From: Pedobacter cryoconitis
GTDB taxonomy: Bacteria; Bacteroidota; Bacteroidia; Sphingobacteriales; Sphingobacteriaceae
Length of the DNA stretch: 64,000 nt
NCBI RefSeq assembly: GCF_003259615.1
Contig: NZ_QLLR01000025.1
Coordinates: forward strand, 1-64,000
Direction: 5' to 3'
The notes beneath the pieces are model-generated. The model saw only the letters and a list, made by a program, of their open reading frames with translations, made no database searches and was not told the DNA's origin. Made by a program: the position numbers and the translations under genes. Shown here one piece after another: positions 8,219 to 17,438 of this stretch; the first letter of the stretch is position 1; each line of letters starts with the position of its first letter.

Positions 8219-9346
8219 GTGGAAGATAATAAAGAACAATCAGTACGTCAATTCCTTGACCTTGTGAAGAAATCGCGCCGTGGTAAATTCAAGGTCTATA
8301 TTGGTATGAGTGCAGGCGTTGGAAAAACCTACCGGATGCTGCAAGAAGCTCACGCTCTGCTTAAAAATGGAATTGACATACAAATCGGCTATATCGAAAC
8401 CCACAACAGAGAAGAAACTCATGCCCTTTTGGCGGGAATCCCATTCATTCCCAGGCGTAAACTATTCTACAAAGGCAAGGAAATTGAAGAAATGGACGTG
8501 CAGGCTATCCTTAGCAGGAACCCTGAGGTAGTTATTGTGGATGAACTGGCGCACTCCAATATTGAAGGAAGTAAAAATACCAAACGCTGGCAGGACGTTA
8601 TGGACATCCTGGAATCGGGAATCAGTGTAATCTCGGCCGTAAACATCCAGCACCTGGAGAGCATGAATGAGGAGATTGAGAAAATCACTGGTATTCCCAT
8701 CACAGAGCGTATCCCGGATAGAGTACTGGATATTGCAGATGAGATCGTGAACATTGACTTAACCGCCGATGAACTCATTGACCGGCTTAAATCCGGTAAA
8801 ATATATGACAAAACAAAAATAGAGAGAGCCTTAGGGAACTTCTTTCAATCCGAGCGTATCCTTCAGCTCAGGGAGCTTGCCTTAAGAGAGGTGGCTCACC
8901 ACGTAGAGAGAAAAATAAGTGTAGAAATCCCCAAACAGATCAAACTCCGGCCAGAACGTTTCATGGCCTGTATCTCCACCAATAACGTGACAGCAAAGAT
9001 CGTTATCCGTAAAACAGCCCGGCTGGCTTCCTATTACAGATCGCCCTGGATTGTACTTTATGTGCAGAATAATAGTGAAAGTAGTGACCGGATTAAACTA
9101 GATTTGCAACGGCATCTGATCAATAACTTTAAGCTCGCCACAGAACTCGGAGCAGAAGTAATCAAAGTAAAAAGTGATGAAGTAACCAAAACCATTATGA
9201 GAATTGCTCAGGAAAAAGAAATCACGACCATCTGCATCGGTAAACCACATTTGAACCTCTTTCAGGTCATCATGCGAACCGCTGTCTTCAATGAATTACT
9301 GCGGAACATTTCATCAACAGAAACAGATCTCGTCATTCTATCCTAA
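8219..9346 (+). CDS. kdpD: KdpD sensor-domain protein, N-terminal half only
   Basis: The 375-residue product carries the KdpD sensor domain with Walker A GMSAGVGKT (residues 29-37) and Walker B VVIVDELAHSN (near 104), then a universal-stress-protein-like domain (about 245-375). Full-length KdpD of E. coli has about 890 residues with four membrane helices and a histidine kinase; those parts are absent here. The frame ends cleanly, and the next gene but one structure is a separate histidine kinase (9716), so this is a split rather than a broken gene. GTG 8219 is the best start; no upstream ATG fits. A role in K+ or turgor sensing is inferred from the family. Confidence 0.88.
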   Translation: MEDNKEQSVRQFLDLVKKSRRGKFKVYIGMSAGVGKTYRMLQEAHALLKNGIDIQIGYIETHNREETHALLAGIPFIPRRKLFYKGKEIEEMDVQAILSRNPEVVIVDELAHSNIEGSKNTKRWQDVMDILESGISVISAVNIQHLESMNEEIEKITGIPITERIPDRVLDIADEIVNIDLTADELIDRLKSGKIYDKTKIERALGNFFQSERILQLRELALREVAHHVERKISVEIPKQIKLRPERFMACISTNNVTAKIVIRKTARLASYYRSPWIVLYVQNNSESSDRIKLDLQRHLINNFKLATELGAEVIKVKSDEVTKTIMRIAQEKEITTICIGKPHLNLFQVIMRTAVFNELLRNISSTETDLVILS

Positions 9347-9357
9347 AGCAAACAATT

Positions 9358-9451
9358 AGCAATCCAACAAGTAAACAACTAACAATCCAATAGACAACCC
9401 AATAAGCAATCCAACAAGCAAACAACTAACAATCCAGCAAGTAAACCAACA
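9358..9451. repeat. two-copy 47-bp degenerate repeat
   Basis: AGCAATCCAACAAG starts at 9358 and again at 9405, with matching sequence for about 32 bases (9358-9389 against 9405-9436) and then divergence. Sub-motifs of the type AACAATCCA and ACAAGTAAAC recur. The stretch has few G and no start codon, and it follows the kdpD stop. It looks like slippage-generated filler rather than coding sequence. Confidence 0.55.
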
Positions 9452-9517
9452 AATAAACCAATAAAAAAAATGAAATTGTATGCCACTTTGCATAGATAAA
9501 CCTAACCGGTTATCTCG

Positions 9518-9614
9518 AAAAATATAGGTAGTGCTAATGTGAAGAGCATTGTTTTTCTTTGCCCGTTTCGGGCCTAAGTAAACGTCGCTCGAACATAGCA
9601 CTACCTATATTTTT
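9518..9614. repeat. 97-bp inverted-repeat element with 19-bp perfect arms
   Basis: AAAAATATAGGTAGTGCTA at 9518-9536 is exactly reverse-complemented at 9596-9614. The 59 bases between contain a second small stem (GCCCG TTT CGGGC, 9561-9573). A further imperfect hairpin (AATGAA..TGCGG with CCGCA..TTCATT, about 9658-9689) lies between this and the kinase gene. The structure fits either a small non-autonomous transposable element or a large terminator; no target duplication was found. Confidence 0.6.
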
Positions 9615-9715
9615 GCGAAGCCAGGCAAACCCCCTTAGAACTTTCAACAAGTAATACAATGAAACCTGCGGTCTTCCGCAAGCTTCATTACAAATGAAGA
9701 ACAATAAAAAACGCA

Positions 9716-11455
9716 ATGAAAATAAAAACCAAACTCCGCCTCGGATTCGGATTCCTATTTGTGGTGGTACTCTTATTCGGTTCGATCTCACTCTACTACA
9801 TGAACCAAATCTCTGTCAGTGCAAAAGTGATTCTGAAAGACAACTATGAAACCCTTAGCTACACCAGAGAAATGCGTTCCATACTTGACCAGAACGACCT
9901 TCCCCTAACCCTGGAACTACAGAAAAAATTCACAAAACAACTATCCCTCGAATCAAAAAACGTGACCGAGAAAGGAGAAGGAGAGGCCGTAAGGACTCTT
10001 ACAAAATCCTTCATTGAACTAAACAACCCAACCCAGCAAAAACCAGCGCTCGCAAAGATCAGATCTCAACTCATGATCATTGACAAACTCAACATGGACG
10101 GTATCGTCAGAAAAAACGAAGTTGCCCAGAAATCCGTTGAAAAAGCCAGCCTGTACCTCATTACCGCGGCCAGCTTCTGCTTTCTCGTGCTATTCTCCTT
10201 TATCGTTAACTTCCCCGGGTTCGTCGCCAACCCACTCAGAGAATTCTCTGAAGCCATACAAGAAATCGGGCGTAAAAACTACAAACAAAGACTCGAATTT
10301 GACGGTACAGATGAATTCGCAGAACTTGCCAGATCATTCAATCAAATGGTCGAACAACTCAACAAATGGGAAAACAGTAACCTTGCAAAAATCCAATCAG
10401 AAAAACTACGTATCGAAGCCATTATCGAACAAATGCAAGACGCGATCATCGGGCTTAACGAAAAACAAGAAATCCTTTTCATGAATAAAGTTGCCGCGCA
10501 GATACTGAACCTTGACGAAAACAAAGTAAACGGCTCTAACGTCAAAGACCTCATGAAGAAAAACGATCTGTTAGCCAGGATCATGAATAACGAAAAAAAC
10601 GACCAACCCATAAAAATCTACGCAGACCAGAAAGAATCCTACTTTCAACTTCAAAAAAGAGAAATCATTGTGCCCATATTTGAAGACCAGGAACTACCTG
10701 TTCTGCAAACCGGTAAAACTGCAGGAACAGTTTACATCCTCAATAACATCACCCAATTTAAAGAACTCGACGAAGCAAAAACCAACTTTATCGCTACCGT
10801 ATCCCATGAACTTAAAACCCCCATATCATCCATAAAAATGAGCCTTAAACTTATGGACGACGAAAGGATCGGGCTCATGAACACAGAACAAAAACAACTC
10901 GTCGAACACATCAAAGACGACTGCAGCCGCCTGTTAAAAATTACCAGTGAACTCCTTGACCTCGCACAAGTAGAAACAGGCAACCTGCAACTCAACTTTG
11001 TCAAAGCCGCTCCACTTGAAATCGTGAACTACGCCCTGAACGCAGTCCGTTTCCAAGCCGAACAAAAAAACATTCAACTCGAACTTATCAGTAAAGAAAA
11101 CCTTCCTTTAGTCAACGCAGACGTAGAAAAAACAGCATGGGTGCTCATTAACTTTCTCTCTAACGCCCTGCGCTACAGCTCAGAAAAATCAAAAGTTCAA
11201 ATAGAAATACAAGAGAAAAAACAAGGAATAGAATTCTCCGTACGGGACTTCGGAAAAGGAATAGACGAACAATACCAAAAACGGCTCTTTGACCGTTACT
11301 TCCAGGTACCCACAGACGGAAACAACAAATCAGGCTCAGGCCTGGGCCTGGCAATTTCCAAAGACTTTATAGAAGCCGAAAACGGTAAAATATGGGTAGA
11401 AAGTGAAATAGGAGAAGGAAGCCGCTTCTGCTTCTTCCTTCCCGTTGCTGAATAA
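9716..11455 (+). CDS. membrane sensor histidine kinase (HAMP-PAS-HisKA-HATPase), kdp-linked
   Basis: The 579-residue product has a membrane helix at about 8-28, a periplasmic segment of about 115 residues, a second helix near 145-165, then HAMP (about 165-220), a PAS domain (about 228-330), HisKA with phospho-acceptor His364 in ATVSHELKTPISS, and a HATPase domain with NFLSNALRYSS, DFGKGID and GSGLGLAIS. It sits downstream of the short kdpD. Such pairs are known in Bacteroidota, where the KdpD sensor half and the kinase are separate genes. No response regulator gene is adjacent, so its partner must be elsewhere. Convergent hutG ends only 8 bases away. Confidence 0.9.
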   Translation: MKIKTKLRLGFGFLFVVVLLFGSISLYYMNQISVSAKVILKDNYETLSYTREMRSILDQNDLPLTLELQKKFTKQLSLESKNVTEKGEGEAVRTLTKSFIELNNPTQQKPALAKIRSQLMIIDKLNMDGIVRKNEVAQKSVEKASLYLITAASFCFLVLFSFIVNFPGFVANPLREFSEAIQEIGRKNYKQRLEFDGTDEFAELARSFNQMVEQLNKWENSNLAKIQSEKLRIEAIIEQMQDAIIGLNEKQEILFMNKVAAQILNLDENKVNGSNVKDLMKKNDLLARIMNNEKNDQPIKIYADQKESYFQLQKREIIVPIFEDQELPVLQTGKTAGTVYILNNITQFKELDEAKTNFIATVSHELKTPISSIKMSLKLMDDERIGLMNTEQKQLVEHIKDDCSRLLKITSELLDLAQVETGNLQLNFVKAAPLEIVNYALNAVRFQAEQKNIQLELISKENLPLVNADVEKTAWVLINFLSNALRYSSEKSKVQIEIQEKKQGIEFSVRDFGKGIDEQYQKRLFDRYFQVPTDGNNKSGSGLGLAISKDFIEAENGKIWVESEIGEGSRFCFFLPVAE

Positions 11456-11463
11456 TCTTTTGG

Positions 11464-12447
11464 TTAGGTGATCATGCTAAAGGCCAGCGCAGCAGCTAAT
11501 TTTGCTGTGCGCTGGTCTTGATCAAAAACCGGATTACACTCCGCAATATCCATGCTGATGACCTTGCCACTCGCCATCACAGCCCTTAAACAACTAAAGA
11601 AAAACGCATCAGGAACCAAGCCACTAAAAGCAGCAGCACTTACCCCCGGCGCAAACGAAGACGAAAATACATCCATGCAAATCGTCAGGTAAATATGCGT
11701 TGAACCCGCAATAAACTCCTCCAGCTGACGCTGAATCACCCCCTGGTTCGAAACCATAAAACCTTCCGCAGCAATATGCTGAACACCCAGTGCCGCGGCC
11801 GTATCAAACAAATACTTCGTATTACTGTTCAGCTGAATTCCAACAGGCAGATACCTGAAAGGTTTGCCCGATACCTTACAATCCTGCGCAATCTGAAAAA
11901 AACCAGTACCAGAATTCGTACCATGCGCATTAGGCTCACGTAAATCAAAATGCGCATCAAAATTGATCACACCGATACTATCCCCCTGATTCAAATAACT
12001 ATCAATACCCGTATAATGACCATAAGCAACCTCATGACCACCACCAATAACCAAAGGCTGATAACCATTCATTAAAGCAAAACCAACAACCTCAGCAAGC
12101 GAACGCTGCGCACCCTCCATATCCTGACCCGCACAAACCACGTCTCCCAAATCAAGGAAAAAAGTATCCTCAGAAAAATGAACAGGTAAATTGCAACAAG
12201 CCTTACGGAAATGAGCCGGCCCATCCTTCGCGCCAAGCCTGCCACCATTACGTCTTACCCCCTCATCACAAGAAAAGCCAATCAAAGCAATTCCTTTCTG
12301 ACCCGGCGATAGCAAAGGTATAACCCCATGTAGAAGATCAACCAAAATCACCCGCTGATGCCAGCGCTGAACAGCCAGATCATTTCCATCATTGCGACCA
12401 GTCCAAACCTCAGCCGATGTTTTGCGATAAAATAAAGAGTCTATCAT
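11464..12447 (-). CDS. hutG: formimidoylglutamase HutG (arginase family)
   Basis: HutG hydrolyses N-formimidoyl-L-glutamate to glutamate and formamide, the last step of this histidine route. The 327-residue product carries the ureohydrolase metal-ligand motifs VIGGGHEVAYG, INFDAHFDLR and SMDIAECNPVFD. Its ATG overlaps the hutI stop (ATGA), so the two are translationally coupled. Its place at the end of a hut operon distinguishes it from arginase or agmatinase. Confidence 0.92.
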   Translation of the reverse strand: MIDSLFYRKTSAEVWTGRNDGNDLAVQRWHQRVILVDLLHGVIPLLSPGQKGIALIGFSCDEGVRRNGGRLGAKDGPAHFRKACCNLPVHFSEDTFFLDLGDVVCAGQDMEGAQRSLAEVVGFALMNGYQPLVIGGGHEVAYGHYTGIDSYLNQGDSIGVINFDAHFDLREPNAHGTNSGTGFFQIAQDCKVSGKPFRYLPVGIQLNSNTKYLFDTAAALGVQHIAAEGFMVSNQGVIQRQLEEFIAGSTHIYLTICMDVFSSSFAPGVSAAAFSGLVPDAFFFSCLRAVMASGKVISMDIAECNPVFDQDQRTAKLAAALAFSMIT

Positions 12448-13670
12448 ATTCTTGTTCCGTTTTTCCAGACTATGGATGGTTTAATTTTTCCCTGATGATA
12501 TAAAATCTCGCGGTAATCACTACAAGGATAAGCCTGCATATCAGCTAACATCCCCTCAGTCAACGTACCGCGGTCCTTCAAACCCAGCGCCTTTGCAGCT
12601 CTGAAAGTCAACCCTGCGAAAACCTCAGCAGTGCTCAGTTTCTCCGCAGCGCTCATTACCGCAGCCTGCATCAGCAAATCCCCCATAGGCGCAGAACCCG
12701 GGTTCCAGTCACTCGCAATAGCCAGGCAAGCGCCCGCATCCAGTAACTTCCTTGCAGGTGCATACTGCATCCCTAAGCCCAGAGAAGCACCAGGAAGTAC
12801 AACCGCTACCGTCTCAGAGCCCTTCAACAGTGCAGCTTCCCTTTCCGTACTCGCTTCCAGATGATCTGCCGAAACAGCGCCAACCTCAATGGCCACTTCC
12901 AGGCCACTGGTTGTAAACTGATCCGCATGTACTGTAATCTCAAAACCCAGTGCCTTCGCAGCCAGTAAATAAGGAACCGAAGCAGCCCGGTCAAAAGCAC
13001 TCTCTTCAATGAAAATATCTACACGATTTGCCAGTTCTTCCGCCTTCACAAGAGGTAATAAATCTGTCAGCACATGGTTCAGATACTCCACCTGAGAACC
13101 CTCAAAATCCTTCGGTAAAAGATGCGCCGCCAAACAAGTAGGAACCAGATCTGCCTGAGTCGTTAAAGAAACCGATTTAATCGCCCTGAGCATTTTCAGC
13201 TCATTGCTTACATCCAGTCCATAACCACTCTTAACCTCTATCGTGGTCACCCCATCCCTCAAATGCCGCTGTACCCTTTGCTCCAGTAATTCCACAAGCT
13301 TTGACAACGCTGCCGCTCGCGTCTGCACGACAGAATCCCAGATACCACCGCCACTCTTTGCAATTTCCAGATAAGTTTTCCCCTGAATACGAAGACTATA
13401 ATCCTTCGCCCTGCTTCCCGCAAAACAAATATGCGTATGGCAATCAATAAAACCAGGAAGCAAAACCTGCTCCCCCTCAATTTTTTCCAGCGACAGCTCC
13501 GGATTTGCAAGGCGTAAATCCTCAAAATCACCAGTAGCCACAATCTTACCATCCTCTACAATAACTCCTCCACGAGGAACCACTTCAAGCTGGCTGTCAT
13601 TTATAGCACCATTCAGCGCTAAGCCCGACAAGGTCAGGATCTCGCTGAACGGACCGATTAGTTTTTTCAT
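12444..13670 (-). CDS. hutI: imidazolonepropionase HutI
   Basis: HutI opens the ring of 4-imidazolone-5-propanoate to give formimidoylglutamate. The 408-residue product is of normal length and shows the amidohydrolase metal motifs: DCHTHICFAGSRAKDY, the central HADQFTTSGLEVAIEVGA with SADHLE, and the late IASDWNPGSAPMGDL with its metal Asp. It lies 15 bases after hutU and overlaps hutG by 4 bases in the same transcript. Confidence 0.96.
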   Translation of the reverse strand: MKKLIGPFSEILTLSGLALNGAINDSQLEVVPRGGVIVEDGKIVATGDFEDLRLANPELSLEKIEGEQVLLPGFIDCHTHICFAGSRAKDYSLRIQGKTYLEIAKSGGGIWDSVVQTRAAALSKLVELLEQRVQRHLRDGVTTIEVKSGYGLDVSNELKMLRAIKSVSLTTQADLVPTCLAAHLLPKDFEGSQVEYLNHVLTDLLPLVKAEELANRVDIFIEESAFDRAASVPYLLAAKALGFEITVHADQFTTSGLEVAIEVGAVSADHLEASTEREAALLKGSETVAVVLPGASLGLGMQYAPARKLLDAGACLAIASDWNPGSAPMGDLLMQAAVMSAAEKLSTAEVFAGLTFRAAKALGLKDRGTLTEGMLADMQAYPCSDYREILYHQGKIKPSIVWKNGTRI

Positions 13671-13685
13671 CTTAAATGTGTTAAA

Positions 13686-15359
13686 CTATCCTATTTTTAA
13701 ACCGAACTTTTCAGCCCATATTTCTGCCTGCTCATAACCTGCATCCGCATGACGGAAGATTCCCATAGCCGGATCATTGTACAGCACACGGCTGATGCAG
13801 CTCGCTGCACGCTCAGTTCCGTCTGCCAATACAACCATACCCGCATGCTGCGAATACCCCATTCCTACACCACCACCATGATGAAAAGAAACCCAGGTTG
13901 CGCCGCCCGAAGTATTGGCCATCAAATTCAATAAAGGCCAGTCAGAAACCGCATCAGAACCATCTTTCATCGATTCAGTTTCACGGTTAGGAGAAGCCAC
14001 AGAGCCACAATCCAAATGATCACGGCCAATAACGATCGGGCCTTTGACCTTACCACTTGCAACCAGTTCATTGAAAATCAGGCCCGCTTTTTCACGTTCG
14101 CCCATTCCCAACCAGCAAATACGTGCCGGCAGACCCTGGAAACTAATTTTATCCTGCGCTTTTTGCAGCCAGTTTATCAAATGGGTGTTTTCAGGAAATG
14201 CTTCCATCAACGCACGGTCCGTTACATAAATATCTTCAGGATCACCAGATAAAGCAACCCATCTGAACGGGCCTTTACCTTCACAGAATAACGGTCTGAT
14301 ATAAGCAGGCGTAAAACCAGGGAAGTTAAATGCGTCTTTTTCTCCACCTTGTTTAGCAAACTCTCTTAAATTATTTCCATAATCAAAAGTAACCGCACCC
14401 AGTTTCTGTAATTCAAGCATGAAACCTACATGGCGGGCCATACTTTTCAACGATAACGCTTTATATTTTTCAGGATCACTTTTTCTTAAAGCGAGCGCCT
14501 CAGGTAAAGATAAACCATTAGGCACATACCCATTCAAAGGATCATGTGCAGAAGTCTGGTCAGTGAGAATATCCGGAACCAGGCCATCAGCAATTAAGCG
14601 CTCCAGTAAATCGCCCGCATCCATAACAATCCCGATAGAAATAACCGCGCCCGAAGCTTTAGCCTCATTTACCCAATGAATTGCTTCTTCATAAGAATGC
14701 GTAATCCGGTCAATATACTGCGTATCTACACGCTTTTGAATCCTGGTTTCATCTACATCCGCACCTAAAAAGACTGCACCAGCCATAGTTGCTGCCAGGG
14801 GTTGTGCACCACCCATACCACCAATACCAGCGCTCACAATCAGTTTACCAGTCAGGTTGTGCTCAAAATGCTGACGGCCACACTCTACAAAAGTCTCGTA
14901 AGTACCTTGTAAAATACCCTGCGTACCGATATAAATCCAGCTACCTGCTGTCATCTGTCCGTACATCATTAACCCTTTACTGCGGAGCTCATTGAAATGC
15001 TCCCAGTTTGCCCAGGCAGGTACTAAATTGCTATTCGCAATTAAAACACGTGGTGCCTGAGGATGACTTCTGATGATACCTACCGGTTTACCCGATTGCA
15101 CCAATAAAGAATGGTGTTCATCCAGTTCCAATAAAATCTCTATGATTTTACGTAAAGATTCCGGATTACGTGCAGCCTGGCCGATACCGCCATAAACTAC
15201 TAATTCTTCCGGGTTTTCCGCAACCTCACCATCCAGGTTATTCAGCAGCATGCGCAATACAGACTCTGTCTGCCAGCTTTTAGCATGCAATTGCATCCCT
15301 CTTGGTGCTTTATAAAACGGATGTTTGGCGTAGGTGTTAATAAATTCTGAAGTCGTCAT
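13686..15359 (-). CDS. hutU: urocanate hydratase HutU
   Basis: HutU adds water to urocanate with tightly bound NAD+ to form imidazolonepropionate. From ATG 15359 the protein has 557 residues, the family length, starting MTTSEFINTYAKHPFYKAPRG. The NAD-binding SAGIGGMGGAQPLA and the active-site region DHLDCGSVASPNRETESM are intact. The longer frame up to 15398 adds 13 residues that overlap hutH and is unlikely. With the chosen start the gene still overlaps the hutH end by 23 bases. Confidence 0.97.
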   Translation of the reverse strand: MTTSEFINTYAKHPFYKAPRGMQLHAKSWQTESVLRMLLNNLDGEVAENPEELVVYGGIGQAARNPESLRKIIEILLELDEHHSLLVQSGKPVGIIRSHPQAPRVLIANSNLVPAWANWEHFNELRSKGLMMYGQMTAGSWIYIGTQGILQGTYETFVECGRQHFEHNLTGKLIVSAGIGGMGGAQPLAATMAGAVFLGADVDETRIQKRVDTQYIDRITHSYEEAIHWVNEAKASGAVISIGIVMDAGDLLERLIADGLVPDILTDQTSAHDPLNGYVPNGLSLPEALALRKSDPEKYKALSLKSMARHVGFMLELQKLGAVTFDYGNNLREFAKQGGEKDAFNFPGFTPAYIRPLFCEGKGPFRWVALSGDPEDIYVTDRALMEAFPENTHLINWLQKAQDKISFQGLPARICWLGMGEREKAGLIFNELVASGKVKGPIVIGRDHLDCGSVASPNRETESMKDGSDAVSDWPLLNLMANTSGGATWVSFHHGGGVGMGYSQHAGMVVLADGTERAASCISRVLYNDPAMGIFRHADAGYEQAEIWAEKFGLKIG

Positions 15360-16899
15360 CGTTGAATAGGTTAATATGGTTAGCAATGGCAGTTTCATTC
15401 GCAGTCTGTACTAATGAACCGTTAGTTATCAAATGATGTAATTGATTAATATCGTCTGCAAAAAGACGGTCTTCCTTGATATAAGGAACATGTTTTCTGA
15501 TTAAATCGTGGCAAGCTTCGATGACCGGAGTTGATTTCAGCGGCCGTCTGAATTCAATAGCCTGTGCAGCATATAAAAGTTCAATTGCCTGGATAAACTC
15601 CAGGTTATCAATCACCATATGCAGTTTTCTTCCGCTGATAGAGCCCATAGAAACATGATCTTCCTGTCCTAAAGAAGTAGGCACGCTATCTGCACTTGCC
15701 GGAAAGCATAAAGTTTTGTTCTCCGTTACTAATGCTGCTGTAGTATACTGAGGGATCATTAAACCAGAGTTTAACCCTGCATCCGCAATCAGTAATTTTG
15801 GTAAATCATATTTCCCCTCATTCATCAAATAACAACGGCGATCGGCAATATTACCCAGCTCTGCAGCGGCAACAGTTGCATAATCAAGTACCATTGCTAA
15901 AGGCTGTCCGTGGAAATTTCCACCACTGATTGTATCTTCTGCACTAAAAATAACCGGGTTATCAGTTACTGAGTTCAGTTCAATTTCTGTTAATTCTTTT
16001 AAATGTAACCAGGCATTCCGCGAAGCACCATGTACCTGCGGCATACAGCGGATAGAATAAGGGTCCTGTACGCGACTGCAATTGATATGTGAGGTTCCAA
16101 TTGCTGAACCTTCCAATAGGGCAGACAAACGATGTGCAACCAGTTTAGTGCCTTTATAAGGTCTTAAATTATGTAAACGCTCATCAAACGGGCGGGTAGA
16201 ACCAGTTAAACCCTCTAAAGACATGGCTCCGCTTAAATCAGCCAGATCAAGTGCATCATTTAACCGCTGAACCGCTTTAACAGCAAAGGCAAGAATAAAC
16301 TGTGTTCCGTTAATCAATGCTAATCCTTCTTTCGGGCCTAATACAATTGGTTTCAGCGCATATTGTTCCAGCATTTTTGCAGCAGAAACTTTCTCTCCAT
16401 GGATAAACACTTCGCCTAAACCAATTAAAGGCAAGAATAAATGAGATAGGGGAGCAAGGTCACCAGAAGCACCTACCGAACCTTTTTCAGGTACAAAAGG
16501 AATAATATCGTGGTCAATATGCCAGATAATACGTTCCAGAGTTTGTGGTGCAATACCAGAAAAGCCCTTTGCTAAAGCCTGAACTTTAGTAATCATCATG
16601 ATTTTGGCGATTTCCAAAGGAATTGCTTTACCTACACCAACGCTATGACTTTTAAGGATATTACTTTGTAAAAGAGAAGTGTCTTTTTCTGAAATATGGG
16701 TATCACATAAGGGGCCGAATCCTGTATTAACGCCATATACGGGTTTTTGACTGCGGACAATTTTCTGTACCTCTTCCCAGGAAGATTGAATATTTGCTGC
16801 TGCTTGCGGACTAATCTGGCCTTTGGTCTGACCAGCTGCGATAGCCAGGCAAATTCCACTGGTCAGGTGGTCAGTTCCATAAAAAAATGAGTTATTCAT
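15337..16899 (-). CDS. hutH: histidine ammonia-lyase HutH
   Basis: HutH removes ammonia from histidine to give urocanate. The Ala-Ser-Gly triad that forms the MIO cofactor is present in GSVGASGDLAPLSH (residues 144-146). The 520-residue length is normal. I chose ATG 16899 (MNNSFFYGTDHLT) over the upstream ATG at 16950, because it places the conserved N-terminus correctly and gives only an 8-base overlap with marR. The protein is cytoplasmic and is the first enzyme of the operon. Confidence 0.97.
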   Translation of the reverse strand: MNNSFFYGTDHLTSGICLAIAAGQTKGQISPQAAANIQSSWEEVQKIVRSQKPVYGVNTGFGPLCDTHISEKDTSLLQSNILKSHSVGVGKAIPLEIAKIMMITKVQALAKGFSGIAPQTLERIIWHIDHDIIPFVPEKGSVGASGDLAPLSHLFLPLIGLGEVFIHGEKVSAAKMLEQYALKPIVLGPKEGLALINGTQFILAFAVKAVQRLNDALDLADLSGAMSLEGLTGSTRPFDERLHNLRPYKGTKLVAHRLSALLEGSAIGTSHINCSRVQDPYSIRCMPQVHGASRNAWLHLKELTEIELNSVTDNPVIFSAEDTISGGNFHGQPLAMVLDYATVAAAELGNIADRRCYLMNEGKYDLPKLLIADAGLNSGLMIPQYTTAALVTENKTLCFPASADSVPTSLGQEDHVSMGSISGRKLHMVIDNLEFIQAIELLYAAQAIEFRRPLKSTPVIEACHDLIRKHVPYIKEDRLFADDINQLHHLITNGSLVQTANETAIANHINLFNDDDFRIY

Positions 16900-17401
16900 T
16901 GGATTGAGATTTAACAGGGTGATGTATTTTATGTTGAATATTTTTAACAATATCGATAGACTTGAAAGTAGTTTCCAGTTTAGTCAGCGTCGCTAATATC
17001 GCGCTGCCTTGCTCACTTGCACCTGCTACTTCTTCCATAGTTGCGTTAATGGCATCCCAAACAGGAATGATCCGCGCTAAAAGTGCTTTACCTTCTTCAC
17101 TCAGGGTAACTAATTGCTTACGGGCATCCTCAGAACTTGTTGTGCTGATCACCAAACCTTTGTTTTTAAGATTGGTAACCAGTTGACTGGCTGCGGGATG
17201 GGAGACTTCAATCTGTTCACATAGTTCCTGAATAGTCAATGTCTTATTTTCAGAAAGTAAATAAAATACGGGGAACCAGGTGGTTTCAAAGACAATGCCT
17301 TCTGCCTTGTATGATTTATTGATTTCTGAAAGAAAGAGTTCACTCAGCCGTTTTAACCGGCTTCCTAAAACTAAATATCCTAATGACTGATAGTAATTCA
17401 T
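16892..17401 (-). CDS. MarR-family regulator, first gene of the hut operon
   Basis: The product of about 169 residues has a MarR winged helix-turn-helix: LTIQELCEQIEVSHPAASQLVTNL is the recognition region (about residues 55-80), followed by the wing with SSEDARKQLVTLSEEG. ATG 17401 is preferred to the TTG at 17407. Its 3' end overlaps hutH by 8 bases, so it is co-transcribed with the enzymes it probably controls. A strong palindrome lies directly before it (17409-17438). Known hut regulators are usually HutC (GntR), HutP or LysR types, so a MarR regulator is less usual. Urocanate or histidine as ligand is inference. Confidence 0.88.
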   Translation of the reverse strand: MNYYQSLGYLVLGSRLKRLSELFLSEINKSYKAEGIVFETTWFPVFYLLSENKTLTIQELCEQIEVSHPAASQLVTNLKNKGLVISTTSSEDARKQLVTLSEEGKALLARIIPVWDAINATMEEVAGASEQGSAILATLTKLETTFKSIDIVKNIQHKIHHPVKSQSNE

Positions 17402-17408
17402 ACTCAAA

Positions 17409-17438
17409 TATATAAGTAATTATATAAGTACTTATATA
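17409..17438. promoter_or_regulatory. candidate MarR operator, palindrome plus extra half-site
   Basis: TATATAAGTACTTATATA (17421-17438) is a perfect 18-bp palindrome. Its half-site TATATAAGTA is repeated in direct orientation at 17409-17418, 12 bases away, about one helical turn. The array ends 7 bases before the marR ATG, where a repressor would block transcription. A minus-strand TATATTTG (17405-17412), matching the -7 consensus, overlaps the first half-site. Confidence 0.6.

Noticed and set aside
9358..9451. Possible CRISPR array
   Set aside because: There are only two degenerate copies with a 47-base period and no constant repeat with unique spacers; no cas gene is near.
9356..9601. Minus-strand 81-codon frame with repeated Leu/Gly/Ile words
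   Set aside because: Its repeats are the translation of the 47-bp low-complexity repeat and it runs into the inverted-repeat element; it is not a membrane protein gene.
11464..12447. Arginase or agmatinase
   Set aside because: The fold is the same, but the four-base overlap with hutI in a complete hut operon makes formimidoylglutamase far more likely.
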